A DNA stretch of 31,219 nt from a virus. Made by a program: the position numbers and the translations under genes. Shown piece by piece: positions 18,660-24,187 of this stretch. The notes below the pieces were generated by a model. That model had not been told where the DNA came from, did not search any database, and saw only the letters and a program-made list of their open reading frames with translations. The stretch covers positions 1 through 31,219 of the IMG/VR virus record IMGVR_UViG_3300046009_013073; one strand, given 5' to 3'. Position 1 is the first letter of the stretch; every line of letters starts with the position of its first letter.

Positions 18660-19082
18660 ATGGAAAGAAAAGAATTAGTTAAAAGAGCTTTAGAGTTAGG
18701 AATTACAAAAGCACATACTATGAAGAGTGTAGTATTAGAAGAAATGATTAAAATAGAAGTAATAGAAAAAACAGGTAAAAGAGGTAGACCGGTTAATGAA
18801 GGTAGTGTTAGACAAATTAGATTAAAAGAATTAGAAGAGAAAAGGGTAAATGGTGAATTGAGAAGAGGGAGACCAGTGAATGAAGAGAGTGTAAGACAGA
18901 TGAGGTTGAAAACATTAGAAGAGAAGAGAGAAAATGGTGAGTTAAAATTAGGAAGACCTGTAAATGAAAACTCTGAAAGACAAAAGAGAATAAAAGAGTT
19001 AAATGAAAAAAGAGAGTTAGGTTTAGTTAAAAGAGGACGACCTAAAATGAATAAATCAGATAATAATGAGGTAGCCGCTTAG
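18660..19082 (+). CDS. repeat protein with four AT-hook-like GRP motifs
   Basis: The 140-residue protein has RGRP at 41-44, RGRP at 69-72, LGRP at 97-100 and RGRP at 125-128, spaced exactly 28 residues apart. Between them lie near-identical repeats of the form GRPVNE-x-S-x-RQ-x-R-x-KELEEKR-x-NGEL. The N-terminal 38 residues (MERKELVKRALELGITKAHT onward) resemble a small helix-extended-helix or SAP-like fold. RGRP cores are the minor-groove contact of AT-hooks, so binding to AT-rich DNA is likely, perhaps as a phage nucleoid or silencing protein. The stop is in a terminator loop. Confidence 0.75.
   Translation: MERKELVKRALELGITKAHTMKSVVLEEMIKIEVIEKTGKRGRPVNEGSVRQIRLKELEEKRVNGELRRGRPVNEESVRQMRLKTLEEKRENGELKLGRPVNENSERQKRIKELNEKRELGLVKRGRPKMNKSDNNEVAA
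18780..19040 (+). repeat. 84-bp in-frame tandem repeats
   Basis: Three degenerate 84-bp units encode the 28-residue repeats of the AT-hook-like protein. Unit boundaries coincide with the GRP cores. Confidence 0.75.
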
Positions 19083-19094
19083 GCTACCTTTTTT
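19069..19094 (+). terminator. terminator with the stop codon in its loop
   Basis: AGGTAGCC (19069-19076) pairs with GGCTACCT (19082-19089), followed by T6. The TAG stop (19080-19082) begins in the loop. Confidence 0.88.
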
Positions 19095-19114
19095 AATTAA
19101 TTAATTCGTATATT
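19081..19114 (+). promoter_or_regulatory. ECF-type phage promoter, weaker minus-35
   Basis: AGGCTACCT at 19081, on the terminator's 3' arm, and TTCGTATATT ending at 19114. It drives the gene at 19139. Confidence 0.65.
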
Positions 19115-19138
19115 TAGTTATAATTAAAAAATGATAAA

Positions 19139-19339
19139 ATGAAAAAGTATTTAGTAATTGATGTTAATGATGGGAATTATTTTTATTTAGTTGATGATTT
19201 AACTGAATTAATTATTGAAATGTATGAATGTGAATTGTTTGATAATGAATTTGAAGTAGTTAAAGGTTGGTTTTTTGAGAATTTTAAAGTATTTGTTAGT
19301 AATAGTGATATAATTGAATTAACCAAGGATATAGAATAA
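19139..19339 (+). CDS. small acidic hypothetical protein (66 aa)
   Basis: MKKYLVIDVNDGNYFYLVDD opens a 66-residue acidic protein of mixed strands and helices. Its leader, from the promoter through AAAAAATGATAAAATGA, is nearly identical to that of the next gene, so the two units share a duplicated promoter cassette. The coding strand has almost no C (one in 19141-19320). Function unknown. Confidence 0.6.
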   Translation: MKKYLVIDVNDGNYFYLVDDLTELIIEMYECELFDNEFEVVKGWFFENFKVFVSNSDIIELTKDIE

Positions 19340-19359
19340 TAAAATTAAATTCGTATATT
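19326..19359 (+). promoter_or_regulatory. ECF-type phage promoter
   Basis: AGGATATAG at 19326 and TTCGTATATT ending at 19359. It drives the gene at 19385. The box and leader duplicate those at 19105. Confidence 0.75.
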
Positions 19360-19384
19360 TAGTTATAATTAAAAAATGATAAAA

Positions 19385-19582
19385 ATGATAAAGTATTTAA
19401 AAGTTGATTTAGAAAATTGTTATGGTATTAGTTATTGTGATACTAAAGATGAAGTAATTGAAAGTTGTGGTTATGATGTTGATGAAATTACTTTTGAAGA
19501 ATTATTAGAAGAAGTAAAAGGTGTATATGAAATTGTTGAAGTTAAAGGTGATTTTGAATTAAAATGGTTAGTTGAGGAATAA
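19385..19582 (+). CDS. small acidic hypothetical protein (65 aa)
   Basis: I prefer the ATG at 19385 (MIKYLKVDLENCYGISYC) to the in-frame ATG at 19376, because the leader motif AAAAAATGATAAA also precedes the neighbours at 19139 and 19893 and is out of frame in the first of these. The N-terminus KYLKVD resembles KYLVID of the gene at 19139. Acidic, unknown function. Confidence 0.58.
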   Translation: MIKYLKVDLENCYGISYCDTKDEVIESCGYDVDEITFEELLEEVKGVYEIVEVKGDFELKWLVEE

Positions 19583-19608
19583 CATATATTAAAAATAATT
19601 CGTATATT
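19575..19608 (+). promoter_or_regulatory. ECF-type phage promoter
   Basis: AGGAATAAC at 19575, overlapping the stop codon, and TTCGTATATT ending at 19608. It drives the gene at 19634. Confidence 0.8.
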
Positions 19609-19633
19609 AAAGTATAAATAAAAAAGATAAGTT

Positions 19634-19834
19634 ATGACAGTAGAAAAATTGATTGAGAAATTAAGTAAATTTGATCCTAAAATGATTGTATTAGGTGAAT
19701 TTGATAGTGATGGAGATGAGTTTATGGTTAAAGTTGATGTGAAAAAAGTGTATAAAGGAGATGGTTTTGATGATAGTGGGGATTTTGATGGAGATGAAGA
19801 TGAAAAGTTTTGTATAATTAAATTAGATTATTAA
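19634..19834 (+). CDS. small acidic phage protein (66 aa)
   Basis: MTVEKLIEKLSKFDPKMIVL begins with a helix-then-strand pattern (LIEKLSKFDPKM) common to small phage proteins of one uncharacterised type. It continues with a very acidic linker (GDGFDDSGDFDGDEDE) and a final strand, FCIIKLDY. Single-gene unit with low C content. Confidence 0.62.
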   Translation: MTVEKLIEKLSKFDPKMIVLGEFDSDGDEFMVKVDVKKVYKGDGFDDSGDFDGDEDEKFCIIKLDY

Positions 19835-19867
19835 GGACTATTAATATTAATAAATAATTCGTATATT
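19834..19867 (+). promoter_or_regulatory. ECF-type phage promoter
   Basis: AGGACTATT at 19834 and TTCGTATATT ending at 19867. It drives the gene at 19893. Confidence 0.75.
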
Positions 19868-19892
19868 TCAGTATAATTAAAAAATGATAAAG

Positions 19893-20153
19893 ATGAAAGA
19901 AAAATTGATGTTTTTATTTGAAAAGTTAAAAAATGATTTTAATGAAATTAATGTTAAAGATGATAAAGTATTTTTATTTGAAAATGATAGTTTGAATTAT
20001 ATTGAATTTGTAGAAACTCTTAAAGGAGAAAAGTTATGTTTAAATTATAATTTCTTTAGAAGTTATGGATATTTGTTTAGAAAAGATGAGAAAAGTTTAT
20101 TAAGATTAATTAGAAATAATAAAGAGTTTTTTAGAAAGGAAATAAAAAGATAA
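19893..20153 (+). CDS. hypothetical protein (86 aa)
   Basis: From the ATG at 19893: MKEKLMFLFEKLKNDFNEIN and onward, a helix followed by strands and a basic C-terminal helix (FRKDEKSLLRLIRNNKEFFR). An in-frame ATG at 19884 belongs to the recurrent leader AAAAAATGATAAA. Phe- and Lys-rich, low C. Function unknown. Confidence 0.58.
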   Translation: MKEKLMFLFEKLKNDFNEINVKDDKVFLFENDSLNYIEFVETLKGEKLCLNYNFFRSYGYLFRKDEKSLLRLIRNNKEFFRKEIKR

Positions 20154-20170
20154 AGTAAGATTCGTATATT
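20137..20170 (+). promoter_or_regulatory. ECF-type phage promoter
   Basis: AGGAAATAA at 20137, in the previous gene, and TTCGTATATT ending at 20170. It drives the microprotein at 20196. Confidence 0.72.
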
Positions 20171-20195
20171 GTGTTATAAATAAAAAAGAAAAGAT

Positions 20196-20267
20196 ATGTT
20201 AGGTAGTTTAGTTTATTTAAGTTTGATTGGAGTTTATTTAACAATGATTAAAATAAGTAGTAAGTAA
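20196..20267 (+). CDS. membrane microprotein (23 aa)
   Basis: MLGSLVYLSLIGVYLTMIKI is almost entirely hydrophobic and ends in SSK, a single-span membrane peptide. Its promoter and leader match those of the neighbouring genes, so I accept it despite its length. It might act on the membrane or be a lysis or exclusion peptide; no evidence decides this. Confidence 0.5.
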   Translation: MLGSLVYLSLIGVYLTMIKISSK

Positions 20268-20291
20268 TTTATATATTAAAAAATAAAGGTT

Positions 20292-20417
20292 ATGACAAAA
20301 GCAGAAATAAAATTAATGAAGTTATTATTGAAACAAGAAATGGCTTGTGGAATAATTTTAAACCCAAATTTACTTGGAGTGTTAGAGTTTGATGAGTGTG
20401 TAATTAGATGGAATTAA
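20292..20417 (+). CDS. small hypothetical protein (41 aa)
   Basis: MTKAEIKLMKLLLKQEMACG opens a 41-residue protein, one helix plus a short strand, ending CVIRWN. It has an AAAGGTT leader and a weak promoter variant (TTTATATATTAAA at 20268) without the RGGA box, so it may be read through from 20137. The next ATG follows 1 nt after its stop. Confidence 0.52.
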   Translation: MTKAEIKLMKLLLKQEMACGIILNPNLLGVLEFDECVIRWN

Positions 20418-20418
20418 T

Positions 20419-20658
20419 ATGAGAAGAGTTGACATGATACAAAAACTCCAACTAGCAGAAGCTAAAGCGTGGGTGGTGATGAGAGAATGGGAAACATTAT
20501 TTGGTCATAATAAACAATTTGAATTAAAATCGAGTGCGTGGAATAGTTTATATTCAGCGTTGTTAATGTTAAACATAGAACCAGACCGCGAATTACGTTC
20601 ACAATTGATTGAAGCGGATATAAAATGTAATGGTATGTTAGGGACTAATTTAATTTAA
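20419..20658 (+). CDS. conserved small phage protein (EA-LFG type)
   Basis: 79 residues, MRRVDMIQKLQLAEAKAWVV and onward, with ETLFGHNKQFELKSSAWNSL and MLNIEPDRELRSQLIEAD. It shares the EA...LFG...S-x-W...I-x-P layout with the gene at 14760 and with small proteins in other phages. It is less C-depleted than its neighbours, which hints at a different history. It starts 1 nt after the previous stop. Confidence 0.7.
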   Translation: MRRVDMIQKLQLAEAKAWVVMREWETLFGHNKQFELKSSAWNSLYSALLMLNIEPDRELRSQLIEADIKCNGMLGTNLI

Positions 20659-20674
20659 ATTAATATCGTATATT
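20641..20674 (+). promoter_or_regulatory. ECF-type phage promoter
   Basis: GGGACTAAT at 20641, in the previous gene, and ATCGTATATT ending at 20674. It drives the gene at 20700. Confidence 0.75.
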
Positions 20675-20699
20675 TAAGTATAATTTAAAAATATAAAAA

Positions 20700-20933
20700 A
20701 TGAAAGATTTAAAATTAAATTTAGAATTAGAATTAGGATTAAAAGTTAATTATGTTGGGGATGATAATAGTGGATATGAAGATGATTTTTATTTAAATAT
20801 AAATGATGAAATAGATATAGTTGAAGGGGCATATCAGAAATGGGACATTTATATAGAAGAGGGAGATATAGAGAAAAGTTTTATGAGTGATGAAGAGTTA
20901 ATTATGTTTTTAAAAGATTATATTAAGGAATAA
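20700..20933 (+). CDS. acidic hypothetical protein (77 aa)
   Basis: MKDLKLNLELELGLKVNYVG begins a strongly acidic protein (DDNSGYEDDFYLNINDEIDI) ending with helix ELIMFLKDYIKE. The alternating L/E/K start suggests a beta strand or amphipathic helix. Very low C content. The ending AAGGAATAA overlaps the next minus-35-like box. Confidence 0.6.
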   Translation: MKDLKLNLELELGLKVNYVGDDNSGYEDDFYLNINDEIDIVEGAYQKWDIYIEEGDIEKSFMSDEELIMFLKDYIKE

Positions 20934-20959
20934 AATTAATAAAATAAATTTAGTATATT
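20926..20959 (+). promoter_or_regulatory. ECF-type phage promoter
   Basis: AGGAATAAA at 20926, overlapping the stop codon, and TTAGTATATT ending at 20959. It drives the gene at 20998. Confidence 0.75.
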
Positions 20960-20997
20960 TAAATATAATTAAAAATAAATAATTTAAAATTAAAGTT

Positions 20998-21252
20998 ATG
21001 AAGGAAAAAAGAGAAATGTTATTAAAAAGATTAAATGTTTTAGTTGAAGGAAGAGAAAAAGAGTTTTTAGAGTTTATGGGAATGGGAGAAAATAGTTTTA
21101 GGGATTGGAGTAAATTAAGTTTAGAGGAATTGTTAGATAGTTTTATATATTTTGAAGAGGATAATAATGGAGAGGAGTTTACAGAGGAAGTGATGGATGA
21201 AGTATTAGAAATATATATCCCAGGATTTGAGAGAGGGGAACATGTGTTTTAA
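20998..21252 (+). CDS. acidic helical hypothetical protein (84 aa)
   Basis: MKEKREMLLKRLNVLVEGRE starts an all-helical protein (FLEFMGMGENSFRDWSKLSL, FTEEVMDEVLEIYIPGFERG). It is the last gene of the small-gene train and is followed by a terminator and the gene-free boundary region. No recognised family. Confidence 0.62.
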   Translation: MKEKREMLLKRLNVLVEGREKEFLEFMGMGENSFRDWSKLSLEELLDSFIYFEEDNNGEEFTEEVMDEVLEIYIPGFERGEHVF

Positions 21253-21274
21253 ATAAATTAGGAAGGAGGAAGGG

Positions 21275-21302
21275 CCATCTAGGAATAGGTGGTTTTCTTT
21301 TT
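21275..21302 (+). terminator. terminator closing the small-gene region
   Basis: CCATCT (21275-21280) pairs with AGGTGG (21287-21292, one T-G pair), followed by TTTTCTTTTTT. Confidence 0.75.
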
Positions 21303-21620
21303 TAAATCTTAACCCCGGGGAATAGGCTCCTGTAATATGGTATATATATGGTATATATTACGGCGGGGAATAGGCTATAATACCACGTACGTTGATATCA
21401 ATATACGGCGGAGGTATTGGGGAAGGGCATTTAGACCACTTCACAGCTCGTAAACGATCTTTACACATCGACATTGTATATAACTATATACCCACAAACA
21501 CATCCCAAAATCCCAAAATACCAAAAGGGATAAAACCCCACAAGAATCAAAATTTCTTTTTTATAAAATTCTTTGGTATCGACATAGGATATACGTATAT
21601 TTCAAATAAAACAATATAAA
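21303..21620 (+). other. gene-free boundary with repeats and palindromes
   Basis: About 320 nt between the small-gene and late regions. It holds GGGGAATAGGCT at 21317 and 21365, an AT palindromic run (TATATATATGGTATATATTA, 21341-21360), ACGGCGG twice, and AATACC/GGTATT (21379/21413) around the perfect palindrome TTGATATCAA (21392-21401). A frame from 21392 encodes 75 residues but has no leader and an odd composition, so I do not call it. It may be an origin or regulatory site (inference). Confidence 0.5.
21592..21604 (+). promoter_or_regulatory. variant minus-10 box before the late small genes
   Basis: TACGTATATTTCA, 16 nt before the ATG at 21621. No RGGA box at the standard distance. Confidence 0.45.
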
Positions 21621-21701
21621 ATGATAAAATTATTAGTTATATCAACAATAATAGGTACAGTACTAGGAATTATATACGGGATATTTATATCCAAACTCTA
21701 A
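21621..21701 (+). CDS. membrane microprotein (26 aa)
   Basis: MIKLLVISTIIGTVLGIIYG with tail IFISKL is a single hydrophobic span. It has a promoter-like box and an adjacent downstream gene that starts 2 nt after its stop. Possible small lysis or membrane component. Confidence 0.45.
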   Translation: MIKLLVISTIIGTVLGIIYGIFISKL

Positions 21702-21703
21702 AC

Positions 21704-21811
21704 ATGATAAAAAACTTACTTAAAATACCAGTATATTTTGCTATAGGATTTATAGCCATATTCTTATGTGCCCACTTATGTTTACTTGACATATGTATAC
21801 CAAAAAAATAA
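21704..21811 (+). CDS. small membrane protein (35 aa)
   Basis: MIKNLLKIPVYFAIGFIAIF followed by LCAHLCLLDICIPKK: one transmembrane helix with a cysteine-rich end. It lies between the 26-aa microprotein and the virion-like gene, with the next ATG directly after its stop. Packing is the main support. Confidence 0.5.
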   Translation: MIKNLLKIPVYFAIGFIAIFLCAHLCLLDICIPKK

Positions 21812-22150
21812 ATGGCATCTTACACTTATACTCAATTATATGGAACCGGTTCAATTGGTGAAAATCTTTCAGGTTTAAAAACATTTACGTTTACTAACCC
21901 AAGTGGATCCTCTTATTTTACCATGGAAACAACTCGTAACTCAAACGGTTACTATGATTCCACTTCCCCAACAAATTTTAGTGGCTCTTACGTTACCTCG
22001 GCTTCAATGAATTTAGTAACATCTTCTTATATTTCCTCTGTTGTTGTACAACCTGGTGTTTCCAGTTTTAAATTTACTCCAAGTTCCGCGGTTACTGGGA
22101 CGACATATTATTTAAGAGGAACAGGAATGTATTCCTTGGTTATTTCTTAA
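21812..22150 (+). CDS. probable virion-associated beta protein
   Basis: 112 residues very rich in Ser, Thr, Tyr and Gly: MASYTYTQLYGTGSIGENLS, then FTFTNPSGSSYFTMET, GYYDSTSPTNFSGSY and VVQPGVSSFKFTPSSAVTGT. This composition and strand pattern are those of phage structural or fibre proteins, and a similar N-terminus occurs in other T4-like environmental phages. It follows the previous stop with no gap. Base composition is C-richer than in the small-gene region, as in the later structural genes. The exact role is unknown. Confidence 0.65.
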   Translation: MASYTYTQLYGTGSIGENLSGLKTFTFTNPSGSSYFTMETTRNSNGYYDSTSPTNFSGSYVTSASMNLVTSSYISSVVVQPGVSSFKFTPSSAVTGTTYYLRGTGMYSLVIS

Positions 22151-22198
22151 GGAAAATTAACTTAAAAGTTAAAAAGCCCTTGGCCCATGTATTTCTTA

Positions 22199-22211
22199 TT
22201 CGTATATTCAA
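22199..22211 (+). promoter_or_regulatory. phage promoter minus-10 box
   Basis: TTCGTATATTCAA before the gene at 22249. The minus-35 position reads AGCCCTTGG, a poor match. It is the last such box in the window. Confidence 0.5.
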
Positions 22212-22248
22212 AGTATAATAAAAATTAATAATTTAAAAAATAAAGGTC

Positions 22249-22389
22249 ATGAAAACAACAATCACATTTATCTCAATCATTGTAACACTAGGTATTGCAT
22301 TTTTGATTAGTTCACCTCTACTAGCTCTTGTGGCTGGGTTTGCATTGGGAACAAAACTAGGAGAAGTTATTTTTGGTATTGAATTGTAA
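22249..22389 (+). CDS. small membrane protein (46 aa)
   Basis: MKTTITFISIIVTLGIAFLI with SSPLLALVAGFALGTKLGEV forms two hydrophobic helices with a short turn; it ends IFGIEL. It has its own promoter-like box and an AAAGGTC leader. Size and topology are compatible with a holin-like protein, but nothing specific supports that. Confidence 0.58.
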   Translation: MKTTITFISIIVTLGIAFLISSPLLALVAGFALGTKLGEVIFGIEL

Positions 22390-22419
22390 ATTATAAAGTT
22401 TTAAATAAATTTAAAAATC

Positions 22420-22662
22420 ATGGAAAACAAAAAGTATCAACCATCTAAAAAAATCAAAACAGCTGATGGAACCGAAATGTATATGTTTGATGGTAAATTA
22501 CATAATTGGGAAGGACCCGCGTTAATACCTGAAGGAAACACGCGTAAAAGAGAATATTATTTAAATGGAATCCAATATACGGAGGAGAAGTGGAAAGAGG
22601 CGTGTCGAAGCAGAGAAGGATTACCTTGGTATAAAGGGTCTGCTGCTAAAGCAAGATTCTAA
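22420..22662 (+). CDS. conserved phage protein, MORN-like (80 aa)
   Basis: It contains TADGTEMYMFDGKLHNWEGP, ALIPEGNTRKREYYLNGIQY and TEEKWKEACRSREGLPWYKG. The pattern DGKLHNWEGPAL...REYYLNG...TEE-W resembles MORN-type beta-hairpin repeats and is conserved in small proteins of T4-like and other phages. Its function is not known. It starts 30 nt after the previous gene. Confidence 0.75.
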   Translation: MENKKYQPSKKIKTADGTEMYMFDGKLHNWEGPALIPEGNTRKREYYLNGIQYTEEKWKEACRSREGLPWYKGSAAKARF

Positions 22663-22697
22663 AAGTAATAATTGATATTATTAAAAATAAAGGTTAT

Positions 22698-23150
22698 ATG
22701 GAACGTTTAACAGACGAGGAAGCAAGGGCTTTTATCCCTTGTAGTGAAGATTATTCTGAAAATTCACCTACTTATTTTACGGTTAAAACTGATCAAGATG
22801 GGTGGGATATTATTACTTATTACACGAATAAAAAACGAGGCCTATATACTAACCATGAAGGTGATGAATGGGTGTATATACTTACTAATCCTGCAATACC
22901 GGGGATGCTGAAAATAGGTTATACTAAACTTGATCCGTTTGAAAGAGCATCCCAAATTTCTAGAGGGACAGGAGTTCCTCTTGGGTTTGATGTTGAGTGG
23001 GCTTATAAGTGTTTTAAAGGGGAACGTATAGAACAAGAAGTTCATAAATATTTTAAAAAGCAACGTGTAAATAAACAAAGAGAATTTTTTAAAGTCTCAT
23101 TAGAAGAAGCCCAACAAATTATAAAACAAATAGGAAATAAATACATTTAA
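22698..23150 (+). CDS. T5orf172/MUG113-type GIY-YIG superfamily protein
   Basis: The 150-residue protein has WVYILTNPAIPGMLKIGYT at residues 58-76 (strands of the GIY-YIG fold in the T5orf172 variant), conserved R83 and R89 after it, then GERIEQEVHKYF with E110/H116 and REFFKVS at the end. The family contains predicted nucleases of phages and mobile elements. The N-terminal 50 residues (MERLTDEEARAFIPCSEDYS onward) are extra and unassigned. It could be a DNA-cleaving or homing-type enzyme; activity is inferred from the family only. Confidence 0.8.
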   Translation: MERLTDEEARAFIPCSEDYSENSPTYFTVKTDQDGWDIITYYTNKKRGLYTNHEGDEWVYILTNPAIPGMLKIGYTKLDPFERASQISRGTGVPLGFDVEWAYKCFKGERIEQEVHKYFKKQRVNKQREFFKVSLEEAQQIIKQIGNKYI

Positions 23151-23152
23151 AA

Positions 23153-23401
23153 ATGAATAATATTTATCAACAAATAGTAGATATGGAATTACGTGACCTA
23201 GAAGATAAAATATGTGATCTTCAAAATGTTTTGGTTAGTAATTATAATGTAATGGATGAACTTTGGAAATATCACCCTGCAAATCCTGATTTTGTTAATG
23301 TTATTAAAGCATATGATGAAGTAAAAAAAGAAATTGTAGATATGGAAATTCAATTGGTTGATTTAGAATTAAAAATTAAACATATAAAATCAATTAATTA
23401 A
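23153..23401 (+). CDS. coiled-coil hypothetical protein (82 aa)
   Basis: MNNIYQQIVDMELRDLEDKI begins a helical protein with two coiled-coil stretches separated by LWKYHPANPDFVNV. It starts 2 nt after the stop of the T5orf172 gene, so both are probably co-translated. No recognised family. Confidence 0.6.
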   Translation: MNNIYQQIVDMELRDLEDKICDLQNVLVSNYNVMDELWKYHPANPDFVNVIKAYDEVKKEIVDMEIQLVDLELKIKHIKSIN

Positions 23402-23441
23402 CAGGGGATTTAACCACTTAAAATAATTAATCATATAATTT

Positions 23442-23876
23442 ATGTCTCTAAATAAAATATTCTCTTTATTCGGTTTCCCAGATAATGAGGAAAATAAAAA
23501 AATTGAATTAGAATTAGAAATTTATAAAGAAACACCCCATTTTAAATTAGGCATGTTTCAGAAATTAATCTTAAATGGGAATGCATTTTCAAAACAAATT
23601 ATAAAATTTTTCTCTAAAGCTGATCCTAAATTAGATGTTAAAGGAATTGATGAGGCTGGAGAATATATGATGTATACTAGAGCGTATTTTTGGGTTAAAG
23701 ATTGTAATGTGAGAAAAAAAGAATGGAAAATTGCTTTAAAAAATAATGTAAATGAAGATTTTATTAATTCAATAAAGTTATGTATTCGTTATTTTGAGAG
23801 TACCGAAGAGTATGAAAAATGTGCCCATTTAAAAAAAATTCAAGATTTCTTACAAAAGAATTTAAGGGAAGCTTGA
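23442..23876 (+). CDS. hypothetical protein with UVR-like C-terminus (144 aa)
   Basis: MSLNKIFSLFGFPDNEENKK starts a helical protein; FSKADPKLDVKGIDEAGEYM is its middle, and the C-terminal CIRYFESTEEYEKCAHLKKI resembles the UVR helix pattern (E-x2-YE-x-CA-x-L) seen at 653 and 8606. It might mediate dimerisation or binding to a common partner. The gene precedes a 125-nt AT-rich gap with no visible feature. Confidence 0.6.
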   Translation: MSLNKIFSLFGFPDNEENKKIELELEIYKETPHFKLGMFQKLILNGNAFSKQIIKFFSKADPKLDVKGIDEAGEYMMYTRAYFWVKDCNVRKKEWKIALKNNVNEDFINSIKLCIRYFESTEEYEKCAHLKKIQDFLQKNLREA

Positions 23877-24001
23877 TTCCCCAAAGAATTTTTATTATCT
23901 TCATCAATTGAATTTATGTTAACAATTATTTAATAAAAAAATGATATGAAATATTAATATAAAATAATAAATAAAAATTAAAATAATATAAATAAATAAA
24001 T

Positions 24002-24169
24002 ATGAAATATAAAGAATTAGTATTGAGAAGGATGGAATCTATGGAAAATCGCTTAAAGCGATTAAGACATGCCTTAAATGAAAGAAATATTGAAGCAGCA
24101 AGAGAAATTTTAAGAGAGATTGAGGAATTAAGAGATGATACCCAATCGATAATTGAAAGAGAAGATTAA
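24002..24169 (+). CDS. small coiled-coil protein (55 aa)
   Basis: MKYKELVLRRMESMENRLKR is followed by LRHALNERNIEAAREILREI, a highly charged helical hairpin in which NIEAAREILREI is again close to the UVR-type A-x-x-I-R-x-I pattern. Similar short proteins appear upstream of late genes in T4-like phages. It starts 125 nt after the previous gene and ends 18 nt before the HD-domain gene. Confidence 0.6.
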   Translation: MKYKELVLRRMESMENRLKRLRHALNERNIEAAREILREIEELRDDTQSIIERED

Positions 24170-24187
24170 TTAAAAATAAAATAAGTT

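Noticed and set aside
21392-21619. 75-codon ORF in the boundary region
   Set aside because: Its start lies in a palindrome with no leader, its composition is unlike its neighbours, and it overlaps the promoter of the next gene.
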